This document shows positions 42,001 to 51,425 of a stretch of DNA of 64,000 bases, piece after piece. This stretch comes from Paenibacillus sp. RC334 (lineage in GTDB: Bacteria > Bacillota > Bacilli > Paenibacillales > Paenibacillaceae). How positions within the stretch are numbered: the stretch's first letter is position 1; each line of letters opens with the position of its first letter. Under the pieces are notes generated by a model. The model did not search any database. It saw only the letters and a program-made list of their open reading frames with translations, and had not been told where the DNA came from. Position numbers and translations under genes: made by a program. Location of the stretch: contig NZ_CP125370.1 in NCBI RefSeq assembly GCF_030034735.1, positions 1,488,001-1,552,000 of the forward strand, written 5' to 3'.

Positions 42001-44905
42001 TCATCCCGGGGGTGAATTACTACAAAAAGTAAATTATTCAGGTATAGATGCTTACGGAAATACAACCGTTCAAACTATTGCAAATGGTAACAAATCCGTG
42101 ACGACAACGACGGAGTATAGCAGTGATGACGATCATGCTTTTCCAACGAAACAAAGTGTAGAGGTTACGAATATAGATGGAGAAAAATCTACAGTTACCA
42201 TTCAGTCGGATTATGATAAGTTAACTGGTTTAATCACTTCCTCGCTGGATGGAAAAGGTCAAAAAACAGAGTACCAATATGATGCTATTGATCGCGTAAA
42301 GGCTGTAACCTATCCGGACGGTAAAAGTATCCGTGTAGCCTATGATGATCTTGAGAACATCGTAACGGTGACGAATGAGCTGGGGATACGAGCAAAAACA
42401 CGTTACAATGCTTTAGGCTGGAATATCGAGTCAGGGCTGTATGAAGGTAACGATTATGTGATTAAGTCCAAATCAGCTTATGATCCCAACGGCAGATTAG
42501 TATCCAGTGAAGATGCGCTTGGACATCTTACGCGCTATAGTTATGACGCTTGGGGCCGTACTACATCAACAGCCTATGCGGACGGTTCAGAAGCTGTAGT
42601 AGGATATAATGATGCTCTTCGTCAAGTAACGCAACGAGACGGTGAGTTGAATGAACAAATTCAAACCTACGACAAATGGAACCGATTAGTACAAAACGAA
42701 GAAAAATCAGCAATGGATGGTAATCAAAAATTAACTTCCAAAGTGGAGTATGATGCTGTAAACGATCAGATTTTGAGTCAAACCGATGCGAATGGAAACG
42801 AGACCCAATTTTCATATAATGCCTTGGGCGATCAGACAGCTGTGACGGAGCCAAACGGCGAAACGACGAAGTACACTTACGATATGCTGGGTAATCTCAC
42901 TCGGATCACGTATCCGGATGGTCAGGCCAAGGTGAAGTCGTATGATGAATTGGGTAGAGTGATTCAAACCAAAGATGAGAAGGGCCAGATAGAAAAGAGC
43001 TATTTTGATACCAACGGGAATTTATCCAAGAAAATAGACCGTAACGGGAATGTCACTTCTTTTGAATACGATAGCCGTAATCGGTTGAAGTCGCGTGTAG
43101 GTAAGGATGAAACGGTCAGCTACGTATACGATGCTACGGGCAAGCGGCTGAGCATGACAGATCGAACGGGCACAACCTCCTATGCGTATGATCCGTATAC
43201 GGAGCAATTAGACACCTTGTCTTACCCGGACGGCCTAAAGCTTTCCAATCAGTATGATTCCAATGGGAATCGAACCGAAATGACTGGGCCATTTGGCGAG
43301 CAAGTAAACTACACGTATGATCAATTGAACAGATTGAAGACCGTAGGCAGCACAAAAGATAAGCCCGTTTCAGAATATGCCTACACCAAAAATGGATTGC
43401 TGGACTCAACGGTATCTGCAAATGGTTATCGCCAGCAAAACCAATATAACGGGATTCAGTTAGTTGAATTGAAGCACACCCGATCCGATTCGGAGACCAA
43501 TAGCTTTCAATATAGCTACGATCCTGGTAAAAATATCACCAAACGTACTCAAAATGGTGTAGAGGATGCCTTTACGTACGATAAGCTGAATCGGATTACG
43601 ACTTCGAGCGAAAATCAGGATGCATATTCGTATGATGCCAGAGGTAACCGTCTTACGATGGAAACAGAGAGAGAGCCTCATACGAAGCCGAGGGAGAATA
43701 GCTTCGACGATCAGAACCGATTGACTCAAGTCAAGATCGACGGAAAGAGCGTAGAGTACCGATACAACGGGGATGGATTACTGACAGACCGTATACAGGA
43801 TGGCGTTCAAACCCGATACTACTACGATGGAAACAGTGCCCAAATCATAGCAGAAGCTACGATTGAAAATGGGAAACCTGTTTTAAAAGCCAATTATATT
43901 CGAGGTCTAAAATTAGAGGCCATAGCATATGCAGATCTAACGGAAGCCTATCCCGTCTACAATGGTCATGGAGATATTATCGAAATCAGGGATTCCTCCG
44001 GAGCCTTGCTGAATCAATATCAATATGATATTTGGGGTAATGAAGAGGTCAAGGAGGAAAAAGTCCACAATCCATTCCGTTACTCTGGTGAATTGTGGGA
44101 TGATACAACGGAATTACAATACCTGCGCGCCAGATGGTATGATCCTGATAGTGGAAGATTTATCAATGAGGATACGTATGAAGGAGATATCGATAGTTCT
44201 CTGAGTTTGAATTTGTATACGTATGTGTTAAATAACCCACTTAAATATGGCGATCCAACAGGCCATCTTCCACAATTTGGAGATACAGCCTATGGTATTT
44301 ATGCACATAGATCCTTACAGTTCATATTTAAATTTGTTAACTATGTAACAGGAAAACAAGTAGCGTATACAGAACAGACTATTAGATTAACTAATGGGAA
44401 GATCGGGTATGCTGATTTTATCTTGAAAACAGGAGAGAATGCTTATGAAGTTTATGAATTAAAGCCAGTATCTTGGAGTAAGGAAAAGAGTCTAGCATTG
44501 CACGCATCGGGTAGAAAACAATTGCAAAATTATATTGATGGTATTAATGTGAATGGTTTCAAAGGAAAAAGAAGCTTTGCTTATATAGGTAATAAATGGA
44601 ATCCGAATGGGCTTTCTATCCCAAGTCCATATAATTCAAAAAAGGAAATCACCTACTATACTTATCCAAATGATCAGGGGATGATATATTATGGTGAGAG
44701 AAATCGTAGGGACAAAAATTTGGATGAACGAGTTCCAGTTACAAGAACGGTTTGGGATAAAATCAAAGACTTCTTTTCTGCTGATTATTACCCTGAAGGT
44801 GTTCCATTGCCTAATGGTATGCCAGGTCCGAGTGGTAGCTCGTCACATGGAGGAGGAGGAGGATTTCTCCCTGTTCCACGGATGCGTGTGCCAATTATTC
44901 TGTAA
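39038..44905 (+). CDS. RHS-repeat polymorphic toxin (WapA-like) with PD-(D/E)XK-like tip
   Basis: A 1955-residue exported protein. A signal peptide (IAIIMIITFIFGTISGLV, cut near FGA) is followed by a region with three VTxDVY motifs (about 103-150), a large N-terminal part, and many YD/RHS repeats (about 720-1650; YDSNGNRTEM type). The RHS core is LQYLRARWYDPDSGRFINED, ending in DPTGH at about 1742. The variable C-terminal domain (1743-1955) has GYADFILKTGENAYEVYELK: Asp1793 and E1807-x-K1809 give a PD-(D/E)XK nuclease pattern, followed by RKQLQNYIDG. It is probably a contact-dependent DNase toxin. TTG at 39038 follows GGAGAGAAG. The tip is Gly- and Pro-rich at its very end. Confidence 0.9.
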   Translation: MRFRTTRRHIAIIMIITFIFGTISGLVPPNVFGAGNDNSQYSADQMAARFGVTSSFLSEQLRKGYSLNQIYTALYSAEQDHISYEQAAASLFPIEENQSQTVTSDVYNKLSDAPLDNLISHNVTDDVYPTDDLASTNKVTEDVYKTDFLKQSLVANVPQLPPIREEAPVYNKASFNEAPYSVGDDKESISTLSGSLSLQNTDLTLPGRNGLGFSLTRQYDTNRAQFFDKGAEIIDNSAAVQNYYVYFKAMMIPVTKSYKVAYQQKRWVQEDTDGDGNVDVNTYNLQPETKVIGTYTTYEAASQAARQKITYTIPSESRVEKDSETGKWEKAFPDSIKYSKDGFTGTLSKDGQARVIKGSYTGPSSKNIFWEQCSVMNSYYYDSAGNASRYFPGSPVCGDSKMHYDRDSYVGDLSLSSMLVYPRCPMYSPGRVMCTESGSAFYSGTVFNQGTADTREWRQDYSGTVTKPGYTSDIGYSEWTSNGKGGRTRTAFTMEGSPQIETIVSEGLETAVRRQTIPFETISEAEHYRDLINSSPPTVFQGDDGNKYYIAADADATIFAEIVAYQPSFIFQNRTYPALEDQLNPLGKGWSWNLPYVETKEGKQYMHLGDGGSYEIEGDQLKGYDWKGLTFTPDTSVTVSGENSASVLTSVDGAKKQYFSKDGQLLQIEDAYHNAIKFNYELNATYKRKLLSKVEDAIGNSIDIQYTATDVTLSKGNRTVVYRKHTEQGVELLDSVTDAEGRKTTYSYTLAPAKFNLSASHPERQISNPYALLTKVFHPTGASTLYTYEDQPVKRYIGSNSVNEAYRAVSRVDQITYQNNKTENYNQETIHYNSDMGESYVKDTSFSTITDNGLTRSTFNYNKKFISADTPPQYYLDQSVVKAGDSEKNTAYQYGKQVTGKAYTVPVPTRTSSSNNQNGDVLTTTAEYDDYGNVTSSVDEKGSQTAYTYDDKHRIKTVTEPIDSKSTGVTEYTRNPQGKVTQVMVSKDHPGGELLQKVNYSGIDAYGNTTVQTIANGNKSVTTTTEYSSDDDHAFPTKQSVEVTNIDGEKSTVTIQSDYDKLTGLITSSLDGKGQKTEYQYDAIDRVKAVTYPDGKSIRVAYDDLENIVTVTNELGIRAKTRYNALGWNIESGLYEGNDYVIKSKSAYDPNGRLVSSEDALGHLTRYSYDAWGRTTSTAYADGSEAVVGYNDALRQVTQRDGELNEQIQTYDKWNRLVQNEEKSAMDGNQKLTSKVEYDAVNDQILSQTDANGNETQFSYNALGDQTAVTEPNGETTKYTYDMLGNLTRITYPDGQAKVKSYDELGRVIQTKDEKGQIEKSYFDTNGNLSKKIDRNGNVTSFEYDSRNRLKSRVGKDETVSYVYDATGKRLSMTDRTGTTSYAYDPYTEQLDTLSYPDGLKLSNQYDSNGNRTEMTGPFGEQVNYTYDQLNRLKTVGSTKDKPVSEYAYTKNGLLDSTVSANGYRQQNQYNGIQLVELKHTRSDSETNSFQYSYDPGKNITKRTQNGVEDAFTYDKLNRITTSSENQDAYSYDARGNRLTMETEREPHTKPRENSFDDQNRLTQVKIDGKSVEYRYNGDGLLTDRIQDGVQTRYYYDGNSAQIIAEATIENGKPVLKANYIRGLKLEAIAYADLTEAYPVYNGHGDIIEIRDSSGALLNQYQYDIWGNEEVKEEKVHNPFRYSGELWDDTTELQYLRARWYDPDSGRFINEDTYEGDIDSSLSLNLYTYVLNNPLKYGDPTGHLPQFGDTAYGIYAHRSLQFIFKFVNYVTGKQVAYTEQTIRLTNGKIGYADFILKTGENAYEVYELKPVSWSKEKSLALHASGRKQLQNYIDGINVNGFKGKRSFAYIGNKWNPNGLSIPSPYNSKKEITYYTYPNDQGMIYYGERNRRDKNLDERVPVTRTVWDKIKDFFSADYYPEGVPLPNGMPGPSGSSSHGGGGGFLPVPRMRVPIIL

Positions 44906-44917
44906 GGAGAATGTTGC

Positions 44918-45640
44918 ATGAAAATATCCATGATTATTAAACAAACTATAGGTAAGAAATTGGCTACTTTAAATTTTGTTTATGAGCATTTAAACAATAC
45001 TTGGTTTTTTACAAGAGTAGTCAATGGATTTAAGGAAACAATCCAAATCGATAAAAGTTATTGGACGGAGAATGCAATACGCATTACTTTTATGACTGAA
45101 TCCGAATCAGTTAATAGTTTTTTTTTCATTGATGGATCAAAGATGGAGAAATTTCATTACTATGAGGATGAAGAGTCATTACGAGATATATTTATCACCC
45201 TAGAAAAGATTATTGATCAGTTTGCTTTAAAATGGTTTGAAGAGAATGTGCCTAAAGATACGCTTCCTCCTGCTAACTTTTTAGATAAAGGATGGTTTGA
45301 GAAGCTACAGAAATTTGTCGAGGTAAATAATCTAAACTTTAAAGATGAAAATTCATTAAAAACCATCGAAGCTTTGCTAAGTTCAGAACCGACGGAGGAA
45401 AACGTTCTGTTATCAAGCTATTTCTTAGGAGAATTTTTTATCCATACGTTAGATGGTGAGTGGTACTACGATCAAAATTATGGTCCTTCTATTAAAAATA
45501 TAGGTGGAATTAGTAATTTTAATAGAGAGCCATATCAAATCTCTAACAGTTTTGCTTCTAATCCTCAAAATAATTCAATTATTAATCACTATCAGGCCAT
45601 TGCTGGAACTGTAAAGAATCTTCAAGGTAATAGGAAATAA
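44918..45640 (+). CDS. Probable immunity protein to the RHS toxin
   Basis: A 240-residue acidic, soluble protein. It starts 12 bases after the toxin stop with AAGGAGAA and an 8-base spacing. There is no signal peptide. Patches such as NFVYEHLNNTWFFTRVVNGF, ENVLLSSYFLGEFFIHTLDG and EWYYDQNYGP suggest an alpha/beta cytoplasmic fold; I do not recognise the family. Placement directly after a polymorphic toxin, its similar AT-rich composition and its size make immunity the best reading. This is an inference from position, not from a motif. Confidence 0.7.
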   Translation: MKISMIIKQTIGKKLATLNFVYEHLNNTWFFTRVVNGFKETIQIDKSYWTENAIRITFMTESESVNSFFFIDGSKMEKFHYYEDEESLRDIFITLEKIIDQFALKWFEENVPKDTLPPANFLDKGWFEKLQKFVEVNNLNFKDENSLKTIEALLSSEPTEENVLLSSYFLGEFFIHTLDGEWYYDQNYGPSIKNIGGISNFNREPYQISNSFASNPQNNSIINHYQAIAGTVKNLQGNRK

Positions 45641-45843
45641 TCAAATTAAATTGAGAGCAAATACATGTTCCGATTTTTTATTCGGTCCAAGATGATTCTT
45701 TAATAGTGAGTTTGCACTCCAACCACATGGATAAATTCTGTGTGGTTTTTCTTTTCTAAGGGTTTAAGAGGAGTTGGGAAACTGTATCGATTATATAAAT
45801 TTATATAGGATAAAAAAGGTTTAAATGAGAAAAATATATAAAT

Positions 45844-46395
45844 GAACTATGGATTTATGCAATCACCTTTCGACATGAAAGAATACTCAGAAATGAACAA
45901 AAATGAAGCGAAAGAACATTTTAATTGGTTTAAACAACAAGTACCTTCGCGTTTAGAGCACCTTGGCGCATTTTCACAGATACATCTGGATTTATAGTGA
46001 TCGTTCGCTCATAGATATTTGAGAATGGTATCTAGGGAGTGTACAGATTCAAAGTAAAAGTGCTTCGGAATTAGAAGAGGAGCATTCAGAAACCGAAGAA
46101 TGGTTGAAGAGCTATATATGAGAATAAACTCGACACAAAATCTCAAGCTTTTACACTGGATATTTCCATTTATCTAGGAGAGGTTGTAAAAAGTAATCAT
46201 AGTGGGTTGGATTGGGGCATTGTTTTTAAACCAAAGTCTTATATTAGCGTTAATCGCCCTGTTATTGTTGGATTCAGGAAAAAAGATATGGATGTGATCA
46301 GGATTGTATCGAATAAAATGTACGCAATTTTAAAAGGGCAACGTAACCCTAATGCATTATTTGATATTTATCATACGTGGGAAGAGTTTATTTGA
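45844..46395 (+). pseudogene. Decayed orphan immunity gene
   Basis: From ATG at 45844 the frame reads NYGFMQSPFDMKEYSEMNKN, then EAKEHFNWFKQQVPSRLEHL and a stop. Another frame continues with SDRSLIDI, a stop and EWYLGSVQIQSKSASELEEE, HSETEEWLKSYI. A third carries KSQAFTLDISIYLGEVVKSN then HSGLDWGIVFKPKSYISVNR up to HTWEEFI at 46395. Together these give one protein of about 180 residues with at least two frameshifts and nonsense codons. It looks like a family often found behind RHS toxins, so an older immunity gene left after toxin-tip replacement. Confidence 0.6.
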
Positions 46396-46478
46396 AATCG
46401 CTGATAGGAAGGGATTATGATCTTCGAACCTAATTTGAGTGGGAAGATCGTTAAAAATTTGAATATTATATAAAGAAC

Positions 46479-46509
46479 AGAGAGCCGTTAAGCATGTTAA
46501 CGGCTCTCT
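46479..46509 (-). terminator. Terminator overlapping a stop codon
   Basis: AGAGAGCCGTTAA/TTAACGGCTCTCT is a perfect 13-bp stem with loop CATGC. The arm contains the TAA stop of the leftward XRE gene, followed by GTTCTTTAT. Confidence 0.75.
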
Positions 46510-46718
46510 TCGTCGTCTTCTGGCAAGTATTCGATCAGTTCACCAGGGAGTACGCCAAGGGTTCTACAAAGTGTGTTCAAGGTTGGAAAGTCAATTCGGG
46601 CGTTTGCGTTGGAGGCCAAAGCTTTAACTGTATTCCTATTAATTCCCGTAATAGAAACAATATCTTTCTGTTCGAGTCCACGGTCCTTCATAATTTTATC
46701 AAGAGAAAATCTAATCAC
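46497..46718 (-). CDS. Small XRE-family helix-turn-helix regulator
   Basis: A 73-residue Cro/CI-like protein. MKDRGLEQKDIVSITGINRN followed by TVKALASNANARIDFPTLNT and LCRTLGVLPGELIEYLPEDD give the five helices. GTG at 46718 has GGAGGAA about 6 bases upstream; the open frame runs further without a site. It resembles the next XRE gene (46929), with the same LGVxPGELIEY-type tail, so they arose by duplication. These proteins resemble YozG-like phage or accessory regulators. The target is unknown. Confidence 0.87.
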   Translation of the reverse strand: MIRFSLDKIMKDRGLEQKDIVSITGINRNTVKALASNANARIDFPTLNTLCRTLGVLPGELIEYLPEDDEESR

Positions 46719-46928
46719 AACAATTCCTCCAAAAGTAATCAAGTAAACTAGTTGACATGTATAGAATAGAAGTGTATATTTGTAAATAAGTAATCTAGTT
46801 AACAAGATTATAAGTAAACTAAGTTGATCCCTTCATAGTATCAAAATGCTTTAAAATTAGCAACAGTTACTATTTTGATAATCCTAAACAAATAAATGCG
46901 TGAGGAGGGGGAAATAAACGGAAGGGAT

Positions 46929-47141
46929 CTAGTCTGTATCATCCTCTACATACTCGATAACATCTTGAACATGGCAGTGTAGAGCCTTACAAATTTTATC
47001 TAGCGTATCAAATTTCACACCGTCTGTTTCTTCGTTGTAAAGTTTGGTGATTCCGTTTCTATGTAATCCAGTCATGCGGGAAAGCTCGGCAATATTTATT
47101 CGTTTTTCGCCCATAATACGGGAAAGATGAATCTTTATCAT
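46929..47141 (-). CDS. Small XRE-family helix-turn-helix regulator
   Basis: A 70-residue Cro/CI-like protein: MGEKRINIAELSRMTGLHRN, GITKLYNEETDGVKFDTLDK, ICKALHCHVQDVIEYVEDDT. GGAGG lies 7-8 bases upstream of the ATG. It is a diverged relative of the XRE protein at 46497, also read leftward, in a stretch between a decayed immunity gene and unknown genes. Confidence 0.88.
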   Translation of the reverse strand: MIKIHLSRIMGEKRINIAELSRMTGLHRNGITKLYNEETDGVKFDTLDKICKALHCHVQDVIEYVEDDTD

Positions 47142-47425
47142 ATTTTCCTCCAGCTAAATGCATTCTATAGTGTTAAAAAGAAACATCAAAGTATTGACAA
47201 TAAACACTATTGGATGTATTCTGAAAACAACAAAAATAACACTGTAATGTGCATTAGGTTTATTGAAATGTTATTTGTGAACGTCGTAGTAATATGCTTA
47301 TCGTACCAAAACGTTTTACAATTAGCAATTAATTATCGTTCAACCACCTAGTTTGAAAAACTACCTGTAGAAGAAAGTATATTGGCAAATAAGAAACTTT
47401 GAACAAAGGAATGGAGCGAGGATGT

Positions 47426-47830
47426 ATGACAGAATCAGTAATGGGATTGGAGCGGGTCTCAATGGTGCAGGGGCCGTATGATTTCCCTCATATGTATGAG
47501 ATATGCGAAGGGGTTCTTTATGACCATCAATACTTCTTTTACCTCGAAAATGGCATACTGTGTTTGCGCCATGTGAAGAAGGTGGAGCAATCATATCATA
47601 CGCATCTTTACCTGGATGGAGAGAGCGGAGGTCTGCAACTGGCAGCGGGTGTACAAGGGGAGGTTATGCAAGTTGTCACGGAGATCATCGAACGCTTATG
47701 CGCCAAGGATGGACTGACATTTTTATTCGATGAACTGCTGTGGCTACATGGTAGGGGACCCATTGAATTAAACCTTTTCAATAAGAAGGATGAAGTGACC
47801 CCAAGTGGCAGACAACTTACTACAAAATAA
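47426..47830 (+). CDS. Hypothetical protein, 134 residues
   Basis: A soluble acidic protein without signal or membrane segments (TESVMGLERVSMVQGPYDFP, CLRHVKKVEQSYHTHLYLDG, then LLWLHGRGPIELNLFNKKDE). No family is recognised. ATG at 47426 has GAGCGAGGA upstream; alternative starts at 47399 (TTG) and 47411 (ATG) lie in frame without better sites. The 280 bases before it (47142-47425) show no other gene. Confidence 0.65.
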   Translation: MTESVMGLERVSMVQGPYDFPHMYEICEGVLYDHQYFFYLENGILCLRHVKKVEQSYHTHLYLDGESGGLQLAAGVQGEVMQVVTEIIERLCAKDGLTFLFDELLWLHGRGPIELNLFNKKDEVTPSGRQLTTK

Positions 47831-47877
47831 ATGACCCTTATGCTCTATATCATGGAACTTACCGAATAGAAAACAGC

Positions 47878-48183
47878 TTATGATTTCAGTGAATGTACCA
47901 GTTGTTGACTGATGAAAATGAGCGGATTCCGAATCCATATGGTCAATTCCAGCATCGCGGCATCGGCAGAAGGACTAAAGCCCCAATCACCTCCGAATAA
48001 AATGTTTTGCTGCTGCTCTAATATAGGTGACTGAGGTTCTTCCAAGCCATATTGTTCTTTGAGTCTCTCTTTAGTTTCATGATCTATGACAAGGTTATTC
48101 TGTGCAAAGGTACAGCTGACAGGAACGCTTAACTGTATTAAAAGAAGTAATGCTGCGGGTATTAACACTTTTTTGCTTTGCAT
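47878..48183 (-). CDS. Small exported protein, unknown
   Basis: A 101-residue protein with a clear signal peptide (KKVLIPAALLLLIQLSVPVS, cut after TFA). The mature part of about 75 residues includes ERLKEQYGLEEPQSPILEQQ and DWGFSPSADAAMLELTIWIR. TAGGAG lies about 7 bases upstream of the ATG. No family is recognised. It may be a shortened member of a larger family, as its end is abrupt. Confidence 0.65.
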   Translation of the reverse strand: MQSKKVLIPAALLLLIQLSVPVSCTFAQNNLVIDHETKERLKEQYGLEEPQSPILEQQQNILFGGDWGFSPSADAAMLELTIWIRNPLIFISQQLVHSLKS

Positions 48184-48340
48184 GGTTAACTCCTATGATC
48201 TCCGTTTTTGACCTCTTAACTTTTGTATCTACCATAATGTACGTGCTTGTGGAGCATTTGAGGGGAGCTATGGTGAAGCCACCTCTGCACTGGATATGGA
48301 GACAGAAGTGGCAATTCAACTTAGGACTCTTTTAATCTGC

Positions 48341-49612
48341 CTATAAAGATTCCTGAAGGACGTTAGAAGAAGTGCCGTAATCAGCATAACGGGGGAGCAC
48401 AATAGTGTAATATATTCCTACAATAACGGTACAGATCCCGACTAATAAAAATAAGACTTCAATTGAAATAAATGAAGGAAAGCTTACAGCAATGAAACCT
48501 AATGTAAGAGACTGGGACAGCATCATTAACGGATTAATTAAACCTTGCACACGTCCCATCATTTGAGGATCTACAATACAAGGCAGCCATCCTCCTATGC
48601 CAATATTGATGAACGGAAGTACCAGTGCAATGGCGAAGTTGATAATCAAAAATACATAGAGGTGATTAACAAATCCAAGTGTGCATATACCAATTCCGGC
48701 TACCAGAACTCCCGCTGCAATCATTTGGTGTAACTTTAGCTTGGTGGAGATAAGAGAAGCGATTAAGGTGCCAAGCAACACACCTGACCCAAAAATAATA
48801 CCTGCCCATACCATATACTGCTCATAGTTGCCTGGAGCTAGCTTATATTTAAGAATAAACATCGGTAAAACGCTAAATCCACCATTTAAAATACCGAACA
48901 TAAAAAAGCCTGAAACCAACCAAATCAATAGTCTGTTGCGTAATATGTAAAGAAACCCTTGTTTAAAGTCATGCATGACCAGTTTAAATTTTAATTGCTT
49001 AAATTGATGTGCCCCGTTTGGAAGGAGTACTTCCTTTTGAATTTTGCAGGAACGGATAAGCAGTGCAGACACAATAAAAGAAACAGCATCAATTAGGATG
49101 GCTCCAGTAATTCCAAAATGCCAGTAAACGACGGCCCCCAGAGTTCCTCCAAACAACATGAAAAGACTCCCCATCATTTGATTGAGGCCTGCGGCAATGG
49201 TGTAATCATCTTTGTTTAAGATTCCCTGTATAATGGCACTTTCGGCTGGGAAAAAAAATTTGGAAGCAGCACTACGGATGAAGAGGCAGACAAATATCAA
49301 AGGAATCGAATCAACCCAAACAAAAATAAGCAAACATAAGGATAAAAAAGCGCTGATCCAATCACAATTAACAGCAATTTTTTGTCGGTCCATCCGATCT
49401 GCAAGTACTCCAACTACGAGAAATACTGCCAGCATCGGGAGCGAATACATTAACTCGGCAAGCGTTGCATAGTATGGCTGATTCGTAAACCGTTTCAACA
49501 AATAAAACATGAATGCAGTAACCCCAATAATTCCTCCCATTTGTGAGGCGAACGTTGCCAGAAAAAGCCTGACATAATTCTTGTTTCTGAGTACTTGTTT
49601 TAATCCAGTCAC
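48341..49612 (-). CDS. MFS efflux transporter
   Basis: A 423-residue permease of the major facilitator superfamily, macrolide-efflux-like group. About 12 hydrophobic helices are seen. The loop after helix 2 reads GVLADRMDRQKIAVNCDW, the MFS signature. AASKFFFPAESAIIQGIL and AAGLNQMMGSLFMLFGGTLG are characteristic of MefA-type pumps. Drug specificity cannot be inferred. GTG at 49612 has AAAGGGA 7 bases upstream. Confidence 0.92.
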   Translation of the reverse strand: MTGLKQVLRNKNYVRLFLATFASQMGGIIGVTAFMFYLLKRFTNQPYYATLAELMYSLPMLAVFLVVGVLADRMDRQKIAVNCDWISAFLSLCLLIFVWVDSIPLIFVCLFIRSAASKFFFPAESAIIQGILNKDDYTIAAGLNQMMGSLFMLFGGTLGAVVYWHFGITGAILIDAVSFIVSALLIRSCKIQKEVLLPNGAHQFKQLKFKLVMHDFKQGFLYILRNRLLIWLVSGFFMFGILNGGFSVLPMFILKYKLAPGNYEQYMVWAGIIFGSGVLLGTLIASLISTKLKLHQMIAAGVLVAGIGICTLGFVNHLYVFLIINFAIALVLPFINIGIGGWLPCIVDPQMMGRVQGLINPLMMLSQSLTLGFIAVSFPSFISIEVLFLLVGICTVIVGIYYTIVLPRYADYGTSSNVLQESL

Positions 49613-49753
49613 AGTTCCATCCCTTTCGCTTTCAAAGCGGTTTTTAGATGCCTAATTAAAATAATAGTGAAAAGTAGGAATTTTGTACAGAAAAGTGACT
49701 TTAATGTCATATTAAAATTTGAGTTTGCATCGTATCGGACCATCTGTCTTTTA

Positions 49754-49842
49754 AATTCTGCTATTAACGATAAACATAGTAGGGTGGACTGGGGAGTTGT
49801 TTTTAAACTCGTTTGGCGTAGTATGAGGTGCAACATAAACTA
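49754..49842 (+). pseudogene. Second fragment of the orphan immunity family
   Basis: NDKHSRVDWGVVFK (near 49766-49807) strongly resembles KSNHSGLDWGIVFK of the decayed immunity gene at 45844-46395. The rest of the frame (LVWRSMRCNIN) is unrelated. It is a short relic of a second copy, 3.5 kb away. Confidence 0.5.
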
Positions 49843-49845
49843 AAT

Positions 49846-49882
49846 AACCAGCCGTCGGTTGATATCCGACGACTGGCTGGTT
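49846..49882. terminator. Strong stem-loop, bidirectional terminator
   Basis: AACCAGCCGTCGG with CCGACGACTGGCTGGTT forms a long stem (small bulge) with loop TTGATAT. It separates the MFS region from the beta-glucoside operon read leftward. Confidence 0.6.
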
Positions 49883-49938
49883 AACTTGCCAGGTGTTTGA
49901 TTCCTGACTCACAAATGGGGGGCAGTCTCTAATCTAAA

Positions 49939-51425
<1,487 letters not shown>

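Noticed and set aside
47127..47351. A 74-codon rightward frame
   Set aside because: No ribosome site. It begins inside the start region of a leftward XRE gene; low-complexity and AT-rich.
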